The notes: generated by a model from the letters alone, not told the origin. A DNA stretch of 64,000 nucleotides from Cricetomys ansorgei (GCA_026225945.1 JAMJFZ010001131.1:26254001-26318000); one strand, 5' to 3'. Counted from the first letter of the stretch, positions 51,001 to 61,985 are shown. Translations and numbers: made by a program.

Positions 51001-52030
51001 CATTAGCAATTTTTGGAATATCTACTCTGTATAAGATATTCATCAGTATGCTAAGACTCAGCCACATGAGTGAATAAAACAAAAAGGTCCTGACTTCATG
51101 GAATGTGTAAGATCAAGTAAGGTAGACATCAAACAATTACCCTTCTTAATTAAAATAAGTTTTCTTTATTTTTTTTTTATTTTTGAGGCAGGGTCTCATG
51201 CAGCCCAGACTGATTTAGAGCTGACTGTAGGTGCAGCTGACTTTGAATTTCTGATCCTCTTGCTTCTGGCTCTCAAATGTTGGGGTGACAGGTATGCATT
51301 ACTATACCTGGCTGAACTCTCTAATCCCTCTCTCTGTCCCTCCCTTCCTTCCTCCTTTTGTTTTTTAGTTCTGGGTTTTGAACCAGGGCTTCATTCTGTC
51401 CCAAGCTAGTTTAGAACTCCCTGCATGGCACAGGAAGACCCCAAGCCTCACCCTCCCAAGTGCTAGGACTGCAGGTGCTGCCGAAGTTACAGCTGCCAAC
51501 ATCCCAGCGTGAACACCAAGTAGTATTCAGTCTGGAATGGTCTGGGAAGGCATTGAAAAGAAAATGTCAGTCAAACTGAGTCCCAGGGAGGAGGGCAAAT
51601 AGGCCAGGGCACTGGGAAAAGTGGTGCAGATGTTGATAGGGCAGCAGCTGACGGAGGGAGCATTAGTAGGCCATACCAAAGCAAGACCAGGCCTGAGACA
51701 GGAACTGGGCCAGGCGCTCAGGCATTGCTGCAGCCTTGCACCTGTCACCTTTGCTTCTTGCCCTTTGTTCCCTCTCCACTGTCCTCTCCTAGTGCTCAGG
51801 GCTGTCTTGGCCACCTTGCCAGGAAGCTTTTGCTGACTTTCGAACCAGCAGAATACCACCATCTTCTGTATCTGATAGCTTTCCAGTCCGTTCACCAGAC
51901 AGCTCACACTGCACATGTTTATCCCTACTGGACAGTCGCTCCTTTCAGTGTTCCTTGGTCACGGGTGTGCCTCACAGTCCTAGCCCAGCATCTAACATGG
52001 AGTAGTCAGAGTTCTTCATTTAAGAAAAAA
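51001..52030 (-). mobile_element. L2 LINE remnant split by B1 and ID/B4-like SINEs
   Basis: 51005-51130 (CTTCATGGAATGTGTAAG) and 51500-51720 (CTGGGAAGGCATTGAAAAG, GCCTGAGACAGGAACTGGGCC) fit the reverse L2 order. Between them are a B1 minus (51170-51315) and an ID/B4-like piece (51360-51485). 51720-52020 may be another L2 piece on the plus strand. Confidence 0.5.
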
Positions 52031-53390
52031 AGTCATCTAGTTGCTTTTTAAAAAAAAAAAAAATTGATCTTTATGTAGAAAACCATCCATGGAAGCTCTT
52101 TAGAGCTCTTTTTATAACATGATAGTGTTGAAATTTCAACTCCATGGTATGAATTAAAGTAGACTTGCTTAATGACCTAATTGGGAACTAAAATACTTCT
52201 ACCCTGGTGAGTTGCTTCCCACCCCTCACTACCCCACCCCCATCATTTTCATGTGGTTACATATGCAGTTTTCCTCCATTACAGGAAGACAGCACAGAGT
52301 AGCACCTGTCATAAGGTTGAACAGCTCGGGATGGAGTTCACACTGATAAGAAATTTCCAACAACATGCTTAGTGCTTTTGCACAGTGTATTTGTTCTAGT
52401 ACTTAACTCCTCCCGAGACAGGGCCTTATGTGTAATCCCAGGCTGGCCTTGAATTCAAAATAAGCCTCCTCTGAGATTGGGTATGTACTCTACACCCAGT
52501 CCTTCAGCTTTTTTTAATGATGTTTTCCATATTAACAAGCACAAGATACTTCTTACCCTTAGTAACCTATTATGCATCTTTTAAAACAGAATTAAGAAGT
52601 GTTTATAATTTTGATGTGTGTAGTTCACATAATTATGAAGCCGTGTTTATTTTGTACTCTGCACCATGCAGAATTCAGTTTGCAAAGTTCTGTTGTGAAG
52701 CATAAGGAACTCTATGTATATAATAAATTAATGTATGTATTAAGTAATTGGCTTTCTTCTTAAGGTAAATTACATCCAACAAGATAACCTGAGTTGAGAG
52801 TCTTGTCTGCTTAGAGTTGCCAGAAGAGGGGCTGCTGAGGTGGCTCAGGAGGTAAGGGTGCTTGCCACTAAGCCTGATGACCCGAGTTCTGTTAATGAAT
52901 GTCCACACATGATAGAAAGAGAGAACCTACTCTGTTTAATTTGAATTCCAGACAAATAATTACTTAATGTAAATAGACCTCCTGCAAAAAAATGTTACTT
53001 ATTGAAACTCAGGTGCCCTGTATTTTATCTGTAAACTGTCTTGTTCCAGTTCTCTGTCACTGTCCTCCAGGAGGGCTTTTTTGGTCTCTTGTGAACAAAA
53101 GCAACTTGCTGAAGTCTCTCTTGGTTCCCAAGGATGAATCAGTACGGTAAGCCACACCTGATTTTTAGAAGTAACACTATTCCGAAGATAGGTCCTGTCC
53201 CTGATACAGTCCTTCCACTGTGAGAGAGGGCGGTGAGTGTACTCAGGTTCTTTGGGTGTGTGGATGGGGTACCCTCTCACTAACCTGGTAACTGCGTCCC
53301 TTAGTTGTCTCTCTTCATCCCCTGCCAAAGTTACTCTGCAGTGAACCATACATTTCTCAAAGACAAGTCTTTGTGAATGAATTAAGCCCC
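52031..53390. other. Intergenic segment with small SINE pieces
   Basis: B1 fragment minus 52407-52500; B3 5' part plus 52828-52905. A C-rich stretch is at 52221-52247. 52993-53360 is a non-repetitive block with an open frame of 116 codons on the minus strand and no domain I know. The rest shows nothing. Confidence 0.45.
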
Positions 53391-53394
53391 TGTC

Positions 53395-53700
53395 ATTATG
53401 TACTCATCTTTTTATGTAGACATACTTTCAGACTGGGGAGTAAGTATCTAGATGTAAGATTCTCAGGCCATCTGACATTTTGCATTTCTGCCAGCTAGTA
53501 TACAGGGGGTTCCTGTTACATGGCACCCTCACCTTGGTAGGAATTATTAGGTATTAGGAAATTAGGAAATATTAGGTAGGTTTTTTGTTATTGTTATATT
53601 GGGGTTGTGGTTGCTGTTTTTGCCTTTAATGGCAGTGGTTTGCTGTGCTTCTGATGCACATTTCTTCGATGCAGTGATGTCACAGGCGAGATGTTTGTGA
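53395..53700 (+). mobile_element. Ancient L1M LINE remnant
   Basis: GACATACTTTCAGACTGGGG, CATTTTGCATTTCTGCCAGC and GATGCACATTTCTTCGATGC keep the order of mammalian L1 3' sequence (GCATTCCCACCAGC-type core). Confidence 0.65.
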
Positions 53701-53944
53701 CGGGCACCCTCACGTGTTGGGAACTCCTTTACACTAATGCAAGTGTAAATTCATGCATTGGTTATGATTTGAGAGTGTCTAGGAAAGAGAAGAAAACACC
53801 ATGTTCCCAAGGAAAACTGACTATGTGTGCTCAGGATTCACAGACTATCTGCAAAGTCTAATGAGGTGTTTGAAGAGATTTACAGACTGTTTGCAAAGTC
53901 TAATGGTTTTGTACTGATTAAAAACAGGTAACCTTTTTTTTTTT

Positions 53945-54470
53945 CCCCTCCAGTGTTAGGGATTGGACCCTAGGGCCTTGTACACGCAGGACATACTCTC
54001 TGCCACTAAGCTACAGTCGCATCATCGCATCCCCAAGGGAATCTCTCAAATGTCCATTAGTAAGTGAAGGGATAAATAAGACGTGGCATGTTAGTTAAAG
54101 GCAATACTACAGGACAGTTAAAATAAGTGAATGAACTTAATGTATCAGCATGGATTAAATACCACAAGCAAATCAGGAAAAGCAAGTTGTCAAACTAATA
54201 TACATAATTTCTATAAAATTTGGATATTTAAAATACATTGATTTTGTATGTATAAGGAGTGGGAGTCTAACCATGTGATACATGCCTGTTATCCCTGTAC
54301 TTGGGTATAGGCAGGAGGATCAGGAGCTTAAGGTCATCCTTGGCTAAATAGTTTTAGGCTGGCCTGATCTACCTGAAGCCTGTCTCCAAAAAATACTATA
54401 TATATATGTATGTATATATATACACATACATACATATATTCACACATAAGTATATATACATATATAAGAG
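53945..54470. mobile_element. ID-like (minus), B1 (plus), TA/CATA-rich tract
   Basis: 53945-54030 reverse ID/B4-like (GGATTGGACCCTAGGGCCTTG). 54262-54395 forward B1-like (CATGCCTGTTATCCCTGTAC). 54396-54470 alternating TA, TG and CA repeats. Confidence 0.65.
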
Positions 54471-54636
54471 AGAGAAAATGAATACTAAATTCAAAGTAGT
54501 GGTTTTCTCTGGAGCAAAAGGAAGGCATGGGAAGCAGATACAGGGTGTTTGCCTGCCCCTCAGCACAGACTAAAGCAGTATGACAGTAAAATTTGATAAG
54601 CAGAGTGCTGGTGCTGGTCTTTCTGTCCTTTATTAT

Positions 54637-55116
54637 TGCTACAGTTTGAATGTCCACAATTACAATTGGTGTTGGAATCGATTCTCCCATGGAGTATTAA
54701 CAGGTGGCTTCAAAACTGCACGTGTTGCTATAAGCCTGTGATCCCAGTGCTCGGGACACTGACCAAGTGGACTCTTTCCAGGGTGACTGGGTCTGTGTAA
54801 GCGACATGTTGTTCCATTCATGGATTAAGGTGTCAACCCTAAAGTGAGTCTTAAAAAGTGGTTTAAAGCATGCATGTATGTATGTGCACGCCCCCACCCC
54901 TGCTCCCTCCTCCTCTCCTCCATTCCTCTCTCTCTCAGCTTTTCTTGTGTGTGCCTTCTACCACCTGGGTATCGCAGTTCCTTTTTCGAGAGATGTGTTC
55001 TAGATATGGCCTTCACCATCGACCCTCCTGTGCTGTAGATCCTTGGCTGAATAAACCTTTTAAGATTCCCCTGTCTGTAGTCTCCCCATGTAGCAACAGA
55101 GAACAGACTTAAGGCA
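54637..55116 (+). mobile_element. MaLR-type LTR (MLT1/MT-like)
   Basis: Begins TGCTACAGTTTGAATGTCC and ends TAGCAACAGAGAACAGACTTAAGGCA-like, with GCCTTCTACCACCTGGG and GGCTGAATAAACCTTTTAAG between. This is the usual MaLR LTR plan, with an AATAAA near the 3' end. 54705-54780 may be a small insertion. Confidence 0.65.
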
Positions 55117-55424
55117 ACTACTGTTCACATATATTTTACTATCTAAATACCCAATGAAACGTTTGACAGTGAGATGAGAGTAGCTGATGGGAACAAGTGC
55201 AGCCAGTGAATCCAAGTCCGCACTCAGGGCTCAGGGGTGCTTGTGGAACAAAGACACCCCATACTGTCTCAGTTCTAGGAAAGCATGGCTATTTTGTTTT
55301 GAAATCCCAGAAAACAGGTTCCAGGTTGTCAAGATGCTAGTAAATGACAGAACTGAAGCTCAAGCCCATTTCTCCTGACTTCCAAATCTAGTATTTGTTC
55401 CAATGGCTAGCATTCTTCTTTTGG

Positions 55425-55568
55425 TTTTTTGAGGCAGGGTCTCTCTGTATAGTTCTGGCTGTCCTGGAATTCACTGTGTAGACCAGGGGTGGTCTTGAAC
55501 TGACAAGAGATCCCCTTGCCTCTGCCTCCTGAGTCCTGGGAATAAAGGCATGTCACTACTACACCCCT
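55425..55568 (-). mobile_element. B1 SINE
   Basis: TTTGAGGCAGGGTCTCTCTG … GGCTGTCCTGGAATTCACTG … CTGCCTCCTGAGTCCTGGG. Confidence 0.9.
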
Positions 55569-55734
55569 ACCCCTCCCCGCTCTATGGCTGGCATTCTTAG
55601 CAAAGACAGTGTGCTAAGCCAAGACCTTCTATGCACCAGAACTTCCGGCAGGCTCTGCTATTGAGAAGCAGGAAGAATTCTTACCTGTGCTAGCTTTAGG
55701 TGGTGGTTTGGTTTCTTCTGTGTGTATGTGTGGT

Positions 55735-56095
55735 GCAAGCATTATGTATATGTGTCTATGTGTGTGCACGTGCAAATGTGTACAGAGGCCAGAGAAGATC
55801 ATCCTGTGCCCTGCCCTGTCTGCCTCATTCCTTTGAGAACTGTTCTCTCACTGAGCCTGAACCTAGGCCAGTGGCCAGCAAGTCCCAGCAGTCACTCTGG
55901 TCTTCAGCCCCTGATGTACTGCTCATGCACACATGCCCATGTCCAGCTTTATGTAGACGCTGGGATCCAAACTCAGGTCCTTATACTTGCACAGCCAGGA
56001 TTCTTACCTGCTGAGTCCTGCAGGCTTAAAATCCTTCTGCCTCATCCTCCCAAGTGCTAGGATTAGCAAGCACAAATCACCAGACACAGCCAGTT
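55735..56095 (-). mobile_element. B4-like SINE, diverged
   Basis: GTACAGAGGCCAGAGAAGATC … CCAAACTCAGGTCCTTATAC … TCATCCTCCCAAGTGCTAGG. It combines B3/ID-like and B1-like pieces. Confidence 0.5.
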
Positions 56096-56391
56096 TTTAT
56101 CTCTGAATCTCTTGTTACTTCCCATTCCTTATTTTTCCTTTTCAACTGTCACATGCTAAAATACAATGACACCACAATTTGGCTGATGGGGTAAAGTTTG
56201 ACAGTCTATTCATGTTTTCATAGTATTCTGAATGGCACATTGACTCACTCAGTGGCTCAGATATAACCACTTTTCACTTCTTGGTGGATTTACTTTCTTG
56301 TCTTTCGCTATGTGGATTAAAAAAAAACAGAACAAAACAAAAACACCAAAGTTGCGATTAAAAACACACTAGCTTTTGAGAAACATCAGTA

Positions 56392-56580
56392 AGGTCCAAT
56401 GAAATGGTTCAGCAGATAAAGGTGCTTGCCCCCAAGCCTCACAACTTGAGATTGATCCCTGGAATTCCATGGTGAAGGGGAGAACCAACGTCTCTGACCT
56501 TCACACAAACACCTTGGCACATGCACGTGTACACACATGCACACATACCCACACACAAAAATAAGTAAATGTAAAGGATT
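56392..56580 (+). mobile_element. B3 SINE with (AC)-rich tail
   Basis: AATGAAATGGTTCAGCAGAT … GGTGCTTGCCCCCAAGCC … TCTGACCTTCACACAAACACC. Confidence 0.8.
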
Positions 56581-57249
56581 GTTTTAAATATCAATAAAGA
56601 TTTTTTCACATTGGTTTCATTTTATTTCTTTAATGAAAATTACAGAAGTGCTGACTCGATACATATTCACATACAACTCTCTCTCATATTCACAATTTGA
56701 CAGGTCAGTGAATGCTGAGGATCTGCTATGGTCATTAGACACGGCATACTGCATTATTGTTGACTCCAGTCCATTACTATAAACGGTCACTATGTTGTTT
56801 GATGGAACAGGACCACACGAGATGGAGACAGTGGTGCCAGGCTTACATCAGTGTCCACCCAGTTAGGTTGGTGTTCGTAGAACTTGAAGGTGCTGAAAGA
56901 TGAAGACACTTGCCAACCATTCAGGAGCCAGCGGCCACCATACGGGACCCAACAGTGTGGGCAGTGCCACCCTGCTGGAGGCTCCACCTCTCCACCTCTG
57001 GACACCGTCCCCTTGATTGTGTACTGTGAACCCTGCTTTATATTAATGGGTAATTAATCCACATTAGGTGACTACTTTGTACTCCATTGTACTACACATT
57101 GTTTAAACTACTTTTAAGTGTCTTATTTCCAACTGTTAGCTGTCTTAACCATCAAGTACATAAAATCTGGTCGCATAAATTAATGAAACAGGAATTAATC
57201 AGTGAAAGGCTATGCAGAATTCTAAGTGGCATTTTCTGAAATCCTTTCA

Positions 57250-57545
57250 GTGATGATGGGAGCACAAATTTAAAAGTATATTTGTGGAGGGTATTTTGGC
57301 AATATCTTGCTGATTTTAAAGTGCACATATACTTGGATCAAAAAACTCCACCTTTAGGAATTGGTTCTGCAGCAGTTCTCACCCCGTCTGTTAGAAAGGA
57401 CATGGGCAAGTTGCAGCACCGTTCATAATGAACACAGGAGCTTATCAAAATGGCTGCCCTTGTGGGGTACTGGTTGTTTTGGTTGGGTTGTAACTAAGCT
57501 AATCTTAATGAAGTATTGGTATAAAAGCCATGGGAACTGCTGATG
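57250..57545 (+). mobile_element. Ancient L1M LINE remnant
   Basis: TTTGGCAATATCTTGCTGAT, GTGCACATATACTTGGATC, CCACCTTTAGGAATTGGTTC and GTTGCAGCACCGTTCATAATG follow the L1 3' order. 56590-57240 and 57550-58070 are unassigned. Confidence 0.65.
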
Positions 57546-58248
57546 TCTACAACAGCCTGGTAATACTAAAATGATTTTATTTGCAGAAATCAGTATTTTC
57601 CACTCCCCCCCCCTGCACCCCGGCGGCACCTGGCCTAACACTCCACTGGAGTGCGTTTTGTATGTCATATACTCTAGCCTCGTTGTAGTTGGACAGGGTG
57701 GATGCAGTGTGACGATACTAGGCTTCAGAATTAAACTGCTACCTGAATCTTCGAGAAAGTAAATGAAACTGATAAATTTCTAGGTAGATAGATCACTCCA
57801 GAACTAGAGAACACAAATTACCAGTGTCGGCTGGGAGTGGCGCTGCACAGGGCGGACATGCTCGCTGTCTTGGCGTCCGTGGCAGTTTCTGGCTGTTTAT
57901 GTGTGCCATAGCTTACTTAGTTGTATACTTTAAGTATCTGCAATGCACTGGGTATCAGCCATTTCCTTAGAGCTGTTTAAAAGAGACAGTTACTGTTCGG
58001 TGTAGAGACATGCTTTGGGAACTACTGTGAATACAATCTTAGTTTGGAAATGACCAGAGCTTTATAGCAATTATGGTCACCAAATTAACAACAGTGTCTG
58101 TATCAGATGAAAATATCTATGTTTGCCACAGAGACTTGCCTGAGCTTTTTCTGACCATTTTCTTCATGATCTCTGGTAATTTTAATTTAAGTGACACTTT
58201 ATTTCTAATTTCTGTGGCAGTTGTCCCTCCTTTCTATGCCTCTATTCA

Positions 58249-58249
58249 C

Positions 58250-58301
<52 letters not shown>
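58249..58301. repeat. (AC)n microsatellite
   Basis: About 25 uninterrupted AC units. Confidence 0.97.
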
Positions 58302-58303
<2 letters not shown>

Positions 58304-58470
58304 TCTGACCCCACGCCTCTCTCTTACACTAGAGACCCACCCTGGGGGTGGGTGAAAGAGAAGGACCACAATATACTGCAGGTAGGGTTGGGGTAGAAAG
58401 CCAGTTACAATCATAAACACCATTTGGAGGTAACTACAGCACTCAGGGATCTCAATCAAAAGTCAGCCCC

Positions 58471-58545
58471 TGGGGGCTGGGGAAATGGCTCAGTAGGTGA
58501 AGTCTTTGCTGTGCAAACAAAAGGACCTGAGTTTGGAACCCACCT
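58471..58545 (+). mobile_element. B2/B3 SINE 5' part
   Basis: GGGGGCTGGGGAAATGGCTCAG … ACCTGAGTTTGGAACCC, then broken off at a C-rich tract. Confidence 0.7.
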
Positions 58546-58580
58546 ACCCCACCCCTATCCCCACCCCCTCACCCCCCTCA

Positions 58581-58966
58581 TGCCTGACCAGATTCATTAG
58601 GCCCCTCCCTGACTCAGTAAGCAATAAAAGCTGAGTCCTTCTCAGATGGAAAGAAGCTGAGCTGCTAAGAAGACTCTGAGACCAGCAGAGCTGCCTGGAA
58701 GAGGTTTAGAACAGTCACCTGGAAAGGACAGGCTGTGCAGAGCGCTCCAGGTTTCCAACTTCTGTGAGCTGTCACTCATGCTGGGATGGGCCTTGGTAAT
58801 GCCACTGTCTTTGAGTCATTTCTGCTCCTGTAAGTGACCGTAACTAAACTCCATGAATCACCGACTTGGACTTTCATGGTATGCATAATTTGGTTCGTCG
58901 TGGGGTCCGTTCCTGGGATGAGTAGATGTGTGTGTTGTGTCTCCCCAGGAAAGACTGTCACACAAC
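58581..58966 (+). mobile_element. Unassigned LTR-like block (possible solo LTR)
   Basis: Starts TGCCTGACC and ends CACACAACA (TG…CA). It has GCAATAAAAGCTGAG about 40 bases in and an unusual, non-SINE body that looks like a rodent ERV LTR U5 (TGGTTCGTCGTGGGGTCCG). No target duplication and no internal viral sequence seen, so the limits are tentative. Confidence 0.4.
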
Positions 58967-59234
58967 AGTCGCAGATTTACCAGTAACACCAGGTTATGAT
59001 GTCCTGTGTTTACAGCCAGGTTTTCAAAATGATAAACCTCATATCTAGAAGACTTAAGTTATCATAGGAAGAACACACTACTCAAAAAAGCAGTACTCAC
59101 TCAGTCTAGGGCTGAAGGCAAGGGCTATTTCTCAGCTGCACTGGGATTCAGAACAGTTAGGAATACCTTGCTATGACAACAAGAATGCTAGTTAAGTAGC
59201 AAATTAGTAAATAACAATTGAATAACAAAAATTT

Positions 59235-59530
59235 GAGTGCTCTGGAACCTGAGGCAGGAGAGTGGAGAGTTCCAGGCCATCATGAGCTTACATGGACACT
59301 GTTAAAAAATTAAAATGGGCCTGGAGGACGTAGCTCAGAGGTTTCGAGGATTTGTTGCTCTTGTAGCGGACCGGGGTTTGCCAGCACCCACACGATAGCT
59401 CCCAACCATCAGTAACTCCAATTCCAGGGGATCGCACACCACCTTCTGACCTATGCAGGTACTAGTCACGCACGTGGCACACATGCATACATTCAGGCAA
59501 AACATCCATACATATAAAAGGAAAAAATAA
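59235..59530 (+). mobile_element. B1 fragment and B2 SINE upstream of Tomm20l
   Basis: 59235-59315 B1-like (GGAACCTGAGGCAGGAGAG). 59318-59530 B2 (GGGCCTGGAGGACGTAGCTC … TTGTTGCTCTTGTAGCGGACC … CATACATATAAAAGG). Confidence 0.75.
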
Positions 59531-59984
59531 AATAGCAAAATCTAGTTTTTTATGTCTTTATCTGGGTTAATGATATTTGGGACAAAACCTGGCTCTTTGT
59601 TGTGTTTGCTAAGTAAAGCAAACTTTTAAAAACGCAAAGCACCTGCAAAATAGCATTTATTGGCTTGTTTCCTCCTAGACTAATTCCTGCTTCAGAATCC
59701 TTTCTCTCACCTGAGGTGGGTGGGGAACTTGGGTTGCTGGTGTTCGGGAAACCTGGGAGAGCAGGCTGGCTAGCACTGGCTAGGGGTGGGCTGAAATAAC
59801 CCGCGCTGACCTGGGCCCAACTGAAGCGCGAGGGAAACACCGGCGGCCTAAGGACATGCCCGGGCCTCGGGGACAGATCTTGTTTAGAGAAGCCTCAGAG
59901 TTCCGAGTCCTGCAGACCTGGGTTCGGGACCCCGGGTTTGCTCACGCGTGGCTGGCCCGCGCCCAACGCTCGCTGGGCAGCCCG

Positions 59985-60105
59985 ATGCCCAGCGTCCGGT
60001 TCGGCCTCTTGGCGGCCCTGGTAGCGGGCGGCATCGTCCTGTTCGGCTACTTCGTCTACCGGAGGCGGCGCGGAGACACCGCGTCCCGGCGCTGCCTGCG
60101 GGACC
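59985..60105 (+). CDS. Tomm20l: Tomm20l coding exon 1
   Basis: ATG 59985 has a weak context (C at -3, C at +4). The exon ends GGGACC|GTGAGT, one base into a codon. The start was chosen by the MPSVR match to the family. An in-frame upstream ATG at 59856 would add 43 residues (see findings). Confidence 0.88.
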
Positions 60106-60274
60106 GTGAGTGCCAGCGCGGCCGGCGGGAGGGAGGGCGGCCGAGCCCGGACCCATTCCCCGGCCGGCGTCCCCTGCACCCGGGTCCGAACTACCCGGTG
60201 CTCCCAGCCAGCTCGTGCCTGTGTTTGCAGAGAGAAGAGCGGGACAGTCCAAGGCCCAGGCTCCAGCCAAGCAG
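59985..60274 (+). CDS. Tomm20l: Tomm20l (TOM20-like mitochondrial import receptor), first two coding exons only
   Basis: TOMM20L is a paralogue of TOM20, an outer-membrane receptor for mitochondrial presequences. It is thought to be mainly germ-line expressed. Exons 59985-60105 and 60231-60274 join in frame to MPSVRFGLLAALVAGG…YRRRRGDTASRRCLRDQRRA, then GQSKAQAPAKQ. Visible are a single N-terminal membrane segment (about residues 6-25) followed by a basic RRRR stop-transfer patch, as in TOM20-type signal anchors. The MPSVR start and the RRGD…RDxRRA core match human TOMM20L as I recall it. The cytosolic TPR-like receptor domain (LWDPTKN… onward) should be encoded in later exons that I could not find before 64000. 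It is the next gene downstream of Arid4a, same strand, as in human. Confidence 0.9.
60231..60274 (+). CDS. Tomm20l: Tomm20l coding exon 2
   Basis: Acceptor CTGTGTTTGCAG and donor AAGCAG|GTAAAG. The 44-nt exon completes a Gln codon and reads QRRAGQSKAQAPAKQ. It is separated from exon 1 by a GC-rich intron of only 125 bases. Confidence 0.85.
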
Positions 60275-60407
60275 GTAAAGTGCCGCAGACCCACCAGGGA
60301 GCCTTCTAGAAGCCCAAGGGGAAGACACCTGCTTTACAGAGTTCTAGCTTAATTACAAAGGGGAAAGGAAGAAAGGAAGAGTTGGTCTGCTGTGGCAGAC
60401 GCAGTAT

Positions 60408-60730
60408 GAGGGGCTGGAGAGAGGACTCAGCGGTGAAGAGCACTGGCTGCTCTTCCAGAGGGCCCAGGTTTGATTTCCAGCACCCATGTGGTGGTTCAGA
60501 AGCATCTGTAACTCGTCTCAGGGGATCTGCCAACCTCTTCTGGCCTCCACAGGCACCAGGCATGTATCACAGACATTCATGCCCGGAAAACATCCATACA
60601 TACATACAGAAAATAAGGTTTTAAAGTGTGAACAGGGTTCGATGCACGCCCGTGCAAAGTGTACACGGGAGGCTGAGATAGGAAGGAGGTCAAGGTTAGC
60701 CTGGGCCGAACGAAACACTATCAAAAATAG
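60408..60730 (+). mobile_element. B2 SINE and B1 fragment in Tomm20l intron
   Basis: 60408-60620 is a well-kept B2 (GGGGCTGGAGAGAGGACTCAG … GGCTGCTCTTCCAGAGGGCC). 60635-60730 is a diverged B1 piece. Confidence 0.9.
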
Positions 60731-60892
60731 ACATCTGTAGATTTGTTAGAAACAGGCACTTTTTTCACTTGGAAGAAAGAGGAGAACTTTCCTGTATAGC
60801 CTTACAAAATACCTAGGTCCCCAGGCCAGCAACAGAATATGACTGACTAGTCTTAGACTTTTTGTTATATTTTTTTAGACAGAGGGGGAGGT

Positions 60893-61242
60893 GGCCCACA
60901 TGTGGGGATCAGAAGACAACTTGAGGAGTCCATTCTCTCCACCCACTGGGTCCCAGGTGTCTAAAGTACACGGAGAGTGCTTTTTATCCGCTGAAACATT
61001 TCACTGTGCCGGATTAGTCATTCTTTAGCTGTTTTTTTTTTCAATGTGTATGAATGTTTTCCTGCCATTTATGTCTATATACTGGGTGCGTACCTGCTGC
61101 CTGTGGGAGGGGTCAGAAGATGACATCTGATGACCTAGGGAAGTTACAGAATGTTGTGAGCTGCCTGCTGTGTAGATGCTGGGAACTGCTCTGGAAGAAC
61201 AGCCAGTGCTCTTAACCACTGAGCCATCTCTCCAGCCTCGTT
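60893..61242 (-). mobile_element. B3 and B2 SINEs in Tomm20l intron
   Basis: 60893-61018 reverse B3-like (ATCAGAAGACAACTTGAGG). 61040-61242 reverse B2 (CAGCCAGTGCTCTTAACCAC, GAGCCATCTCTCCAGCC). Confidence 0.85.
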
Positions 61243-61364
61243 CTCCATTAGTAAATTTTAAAAGAGAATTCAGTCACGTTGGTTATTGGCCCAGCTTTAG
61301 TTAACTCACGTGAGACCCCAATGCAAGAGAATTCTTACCTGTCTGTCCTCCAGGCGACCAGCCC

Positions 61365-61500
61365 ATGCCTATTTTAGGTCCTATTATGAGTGAAGCACTA
61401 AGGTAGGTCCGGCAGAGATCAACAGTAAGAGGAGGAGGAAGAGTAAGAATAACCCCAAGCAAGGCAGTGGACAAAGCCAACAGTGGTAACAAGAGCCTAG
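61365..61500 (-). mobile_element. L2-like remnant
   Basis: TTTAGGTCCTATTATGAGTG and GGCAGAGATCAACAGTAAG resemble the reverse L2 3' end. Low certainty. Confidence 0.35.
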
Positions 61501-61842
61501 AGACAGAACACTTTCACTGTGGAATTAGTACAGCAGATATTCAGCTTATTTACTGTTTGGCTAAGCTTTAAAATAATACTTCACTGCTGAGTCTGCAGTT
61601 TGAGCAGGTTTGGGTAGAGAATTAACACTTTTGCCCTACTCTGCTTCAGCCAGGCTGGTTCCAGTTGGAACTGCTGGCATGTGCCTACATGTGACCTTGT
61701 CATACAGTTCATGGTTCCTCATGGTATGCTGGCTTGGGTTCCCAGGGATAAGCATGTATATAGATACTGTATATGCATTGAACACAGCTAGAGAACAACA
61801 GTGTAGGACATCACTGATGATTTCTGAGCAGGACCTCCCCTC

Positions 61843-61985
61843 CCCTGCCAAACAAGTATTCTCTGTTGTAACTCTGGCTGTCCTGGAACTCAGGCTGTAG
61901 ACCAGGCTGGCCTTGAACTCACAGAGATCCACCTGCCTCTGCTTCCCAAATACTGTGATTAAAGGTATGTGCCGCCACTGCCCGG
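61843..61985 (-). mobile_element. B1 SINE
   Basis: TATTCTCTGTTGTAACTCTGG, AGATCCACCTGCCTCTGC and GATTAAAGGTATGTGCCGCC. Confidence 0.95.

Larger units (their letters stand above)
59815..60290 (+). promoter_or_regulatory. Tomm20l: CpG island / promoter of Tomm20l
   Basis: This is the one strongly CpG-rich segment of the window (GCGCG, CCGGCG, GGCGGC and CGCGTCCCGG blocks) in otherwise AT-rich DNA. It spans the first two exons of Tomm20l, and no TATA box is evident upstream. CACCC/GGGTGGG-type boxes lie at about 59715 and 59783. The transcription start cannot be fixed from sequence alone. Confidence 0.8.

Noticed and set aside
51527..51916. 129-codon minus-strand frame
   Set aside because: Overlaps L2-like repeat sequence and has no recognisable domain.
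59884..60294. 136-codon minus-strand frame across the Tomm20l CpG island
   Set aside because: GC-rich DNA lacks stops by composition; the sense strand encodes the recognised protein and the antisense product has no family resemblance.
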